Shown piece by piece: positions 12,700 through 12,701 of a stretch of 12,701 nt of DNA. The stretch lies in assembly GCA_001804025.1 (NCBI GenBank), contig MHFC01000103.1:21441-34141 (forward strand), read 5' to 3'. How positions within the stretch are numbered: position 1 is the stretch's first letter; the number at the start of each line of letters is the position of its first letter. Source of the stretch: Omnitrophica bacterium GWA2_52_8 (GTDB lineage Bacteria; Omnitrophota; Omnitrophia; Omnitrophales; Aquincolibacteriaceae). The position numbers and the translations under genes are program-made. The notes under the pieces were generated by a model. That model saw nothing but the letters and a program-made list of their open reading frames with translations, did not search any database and was not told where the DNA came from.

Positions 12700-12701
12700 G
12701 A

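Noticed and set aside
8484..12701. Whole right region as a prophage
   Set aside because: No capsid, portal, terminase, tail or lysis gene is present; only a recombinase and a few small or regulatory-type genes are visible.

Overview
The window reads as a bacterial chromosome segment in which every gene I can support lies on the minus strand. Read in the direction of transcription, the order from the right edge is: a partial unknown gene; a secreted carbohydrate-binding-like protein; an AAA-type ATPase with a winged-helix tail; a 66-residue unknown protein; a 59-residue MerR-like helix-turn-helix protein; a large serine recombinase; MiaB; an aminotransferase; an interrupted NAD(P)H-hydrate epimerase gene; lipoyl synthase; a lipoyl-like protein; then MurI, QueC, QueE, RNase PH and the XTP/dITP pyrophosphatase. 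No tRNA, rRNA or CRISPR array was seen.

The organism is probably an uncultured Gram-negative-type bacterium with strong AGGAGG ribosome sites. Three features resemble what I associate with candidate phyla of the Omnitrophota type: palindromic intergenic elements with TGTCAT..CCC ends, a GGAAGRC minisatellite translated inside MiaB, and the secreted CBM-like protein. That assignment is inference and could be wrong. A hand count of single 60-base lines gave about 55% GC near 1021 and about 42% near 8881, consistent with the recombinase region being foreign, but this is not a systematic measurement.

Left part (1-5700): a terminator for an off-window plus-strand gene converges on a tight housekeeping operon, murI-queC-queE-rph-rdgB. 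The murI/queC and queC/queE junctions are ATGA overlaps. The operon combines cell-wall D-glutamate supply, two steps of preQ0/queuosine synthesis, tRNA 3'-end trimming and nucleotide-pool sanitation. Upstream of it sit lipA and an 88-residue lipoyl-fold protein in which the lysine that would carry lipoate is an aspartate. Next comes an NAD(P)H-hydrate epimerase gene broken by one in-frame TAA.

Middle part (5700-8570): a class I/II aminotransferase with a plausible terminator, a roughly 100-bp palindromic element in the intergenic region, and miaB. MiaB carries an in-frame insertion made of a 7-bp tandem repeat.

Right part (8484-12701): a probable integrated element. The serine recombinase reads 79 bp into miaB, so miaB's ribosome-binding site lies inside the recombinase gene. 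A 25-bp near-perfect direct repeat spans this junction. Upstream is the MerR-like gene, a candidate excisionase/directionality factor with a dyad over its putative promoter, then the 66-residue unknown and the ATPase. Whether the CBM-like gene is cargo or host sequence cannot be told, because no right-hand attachment site was found.
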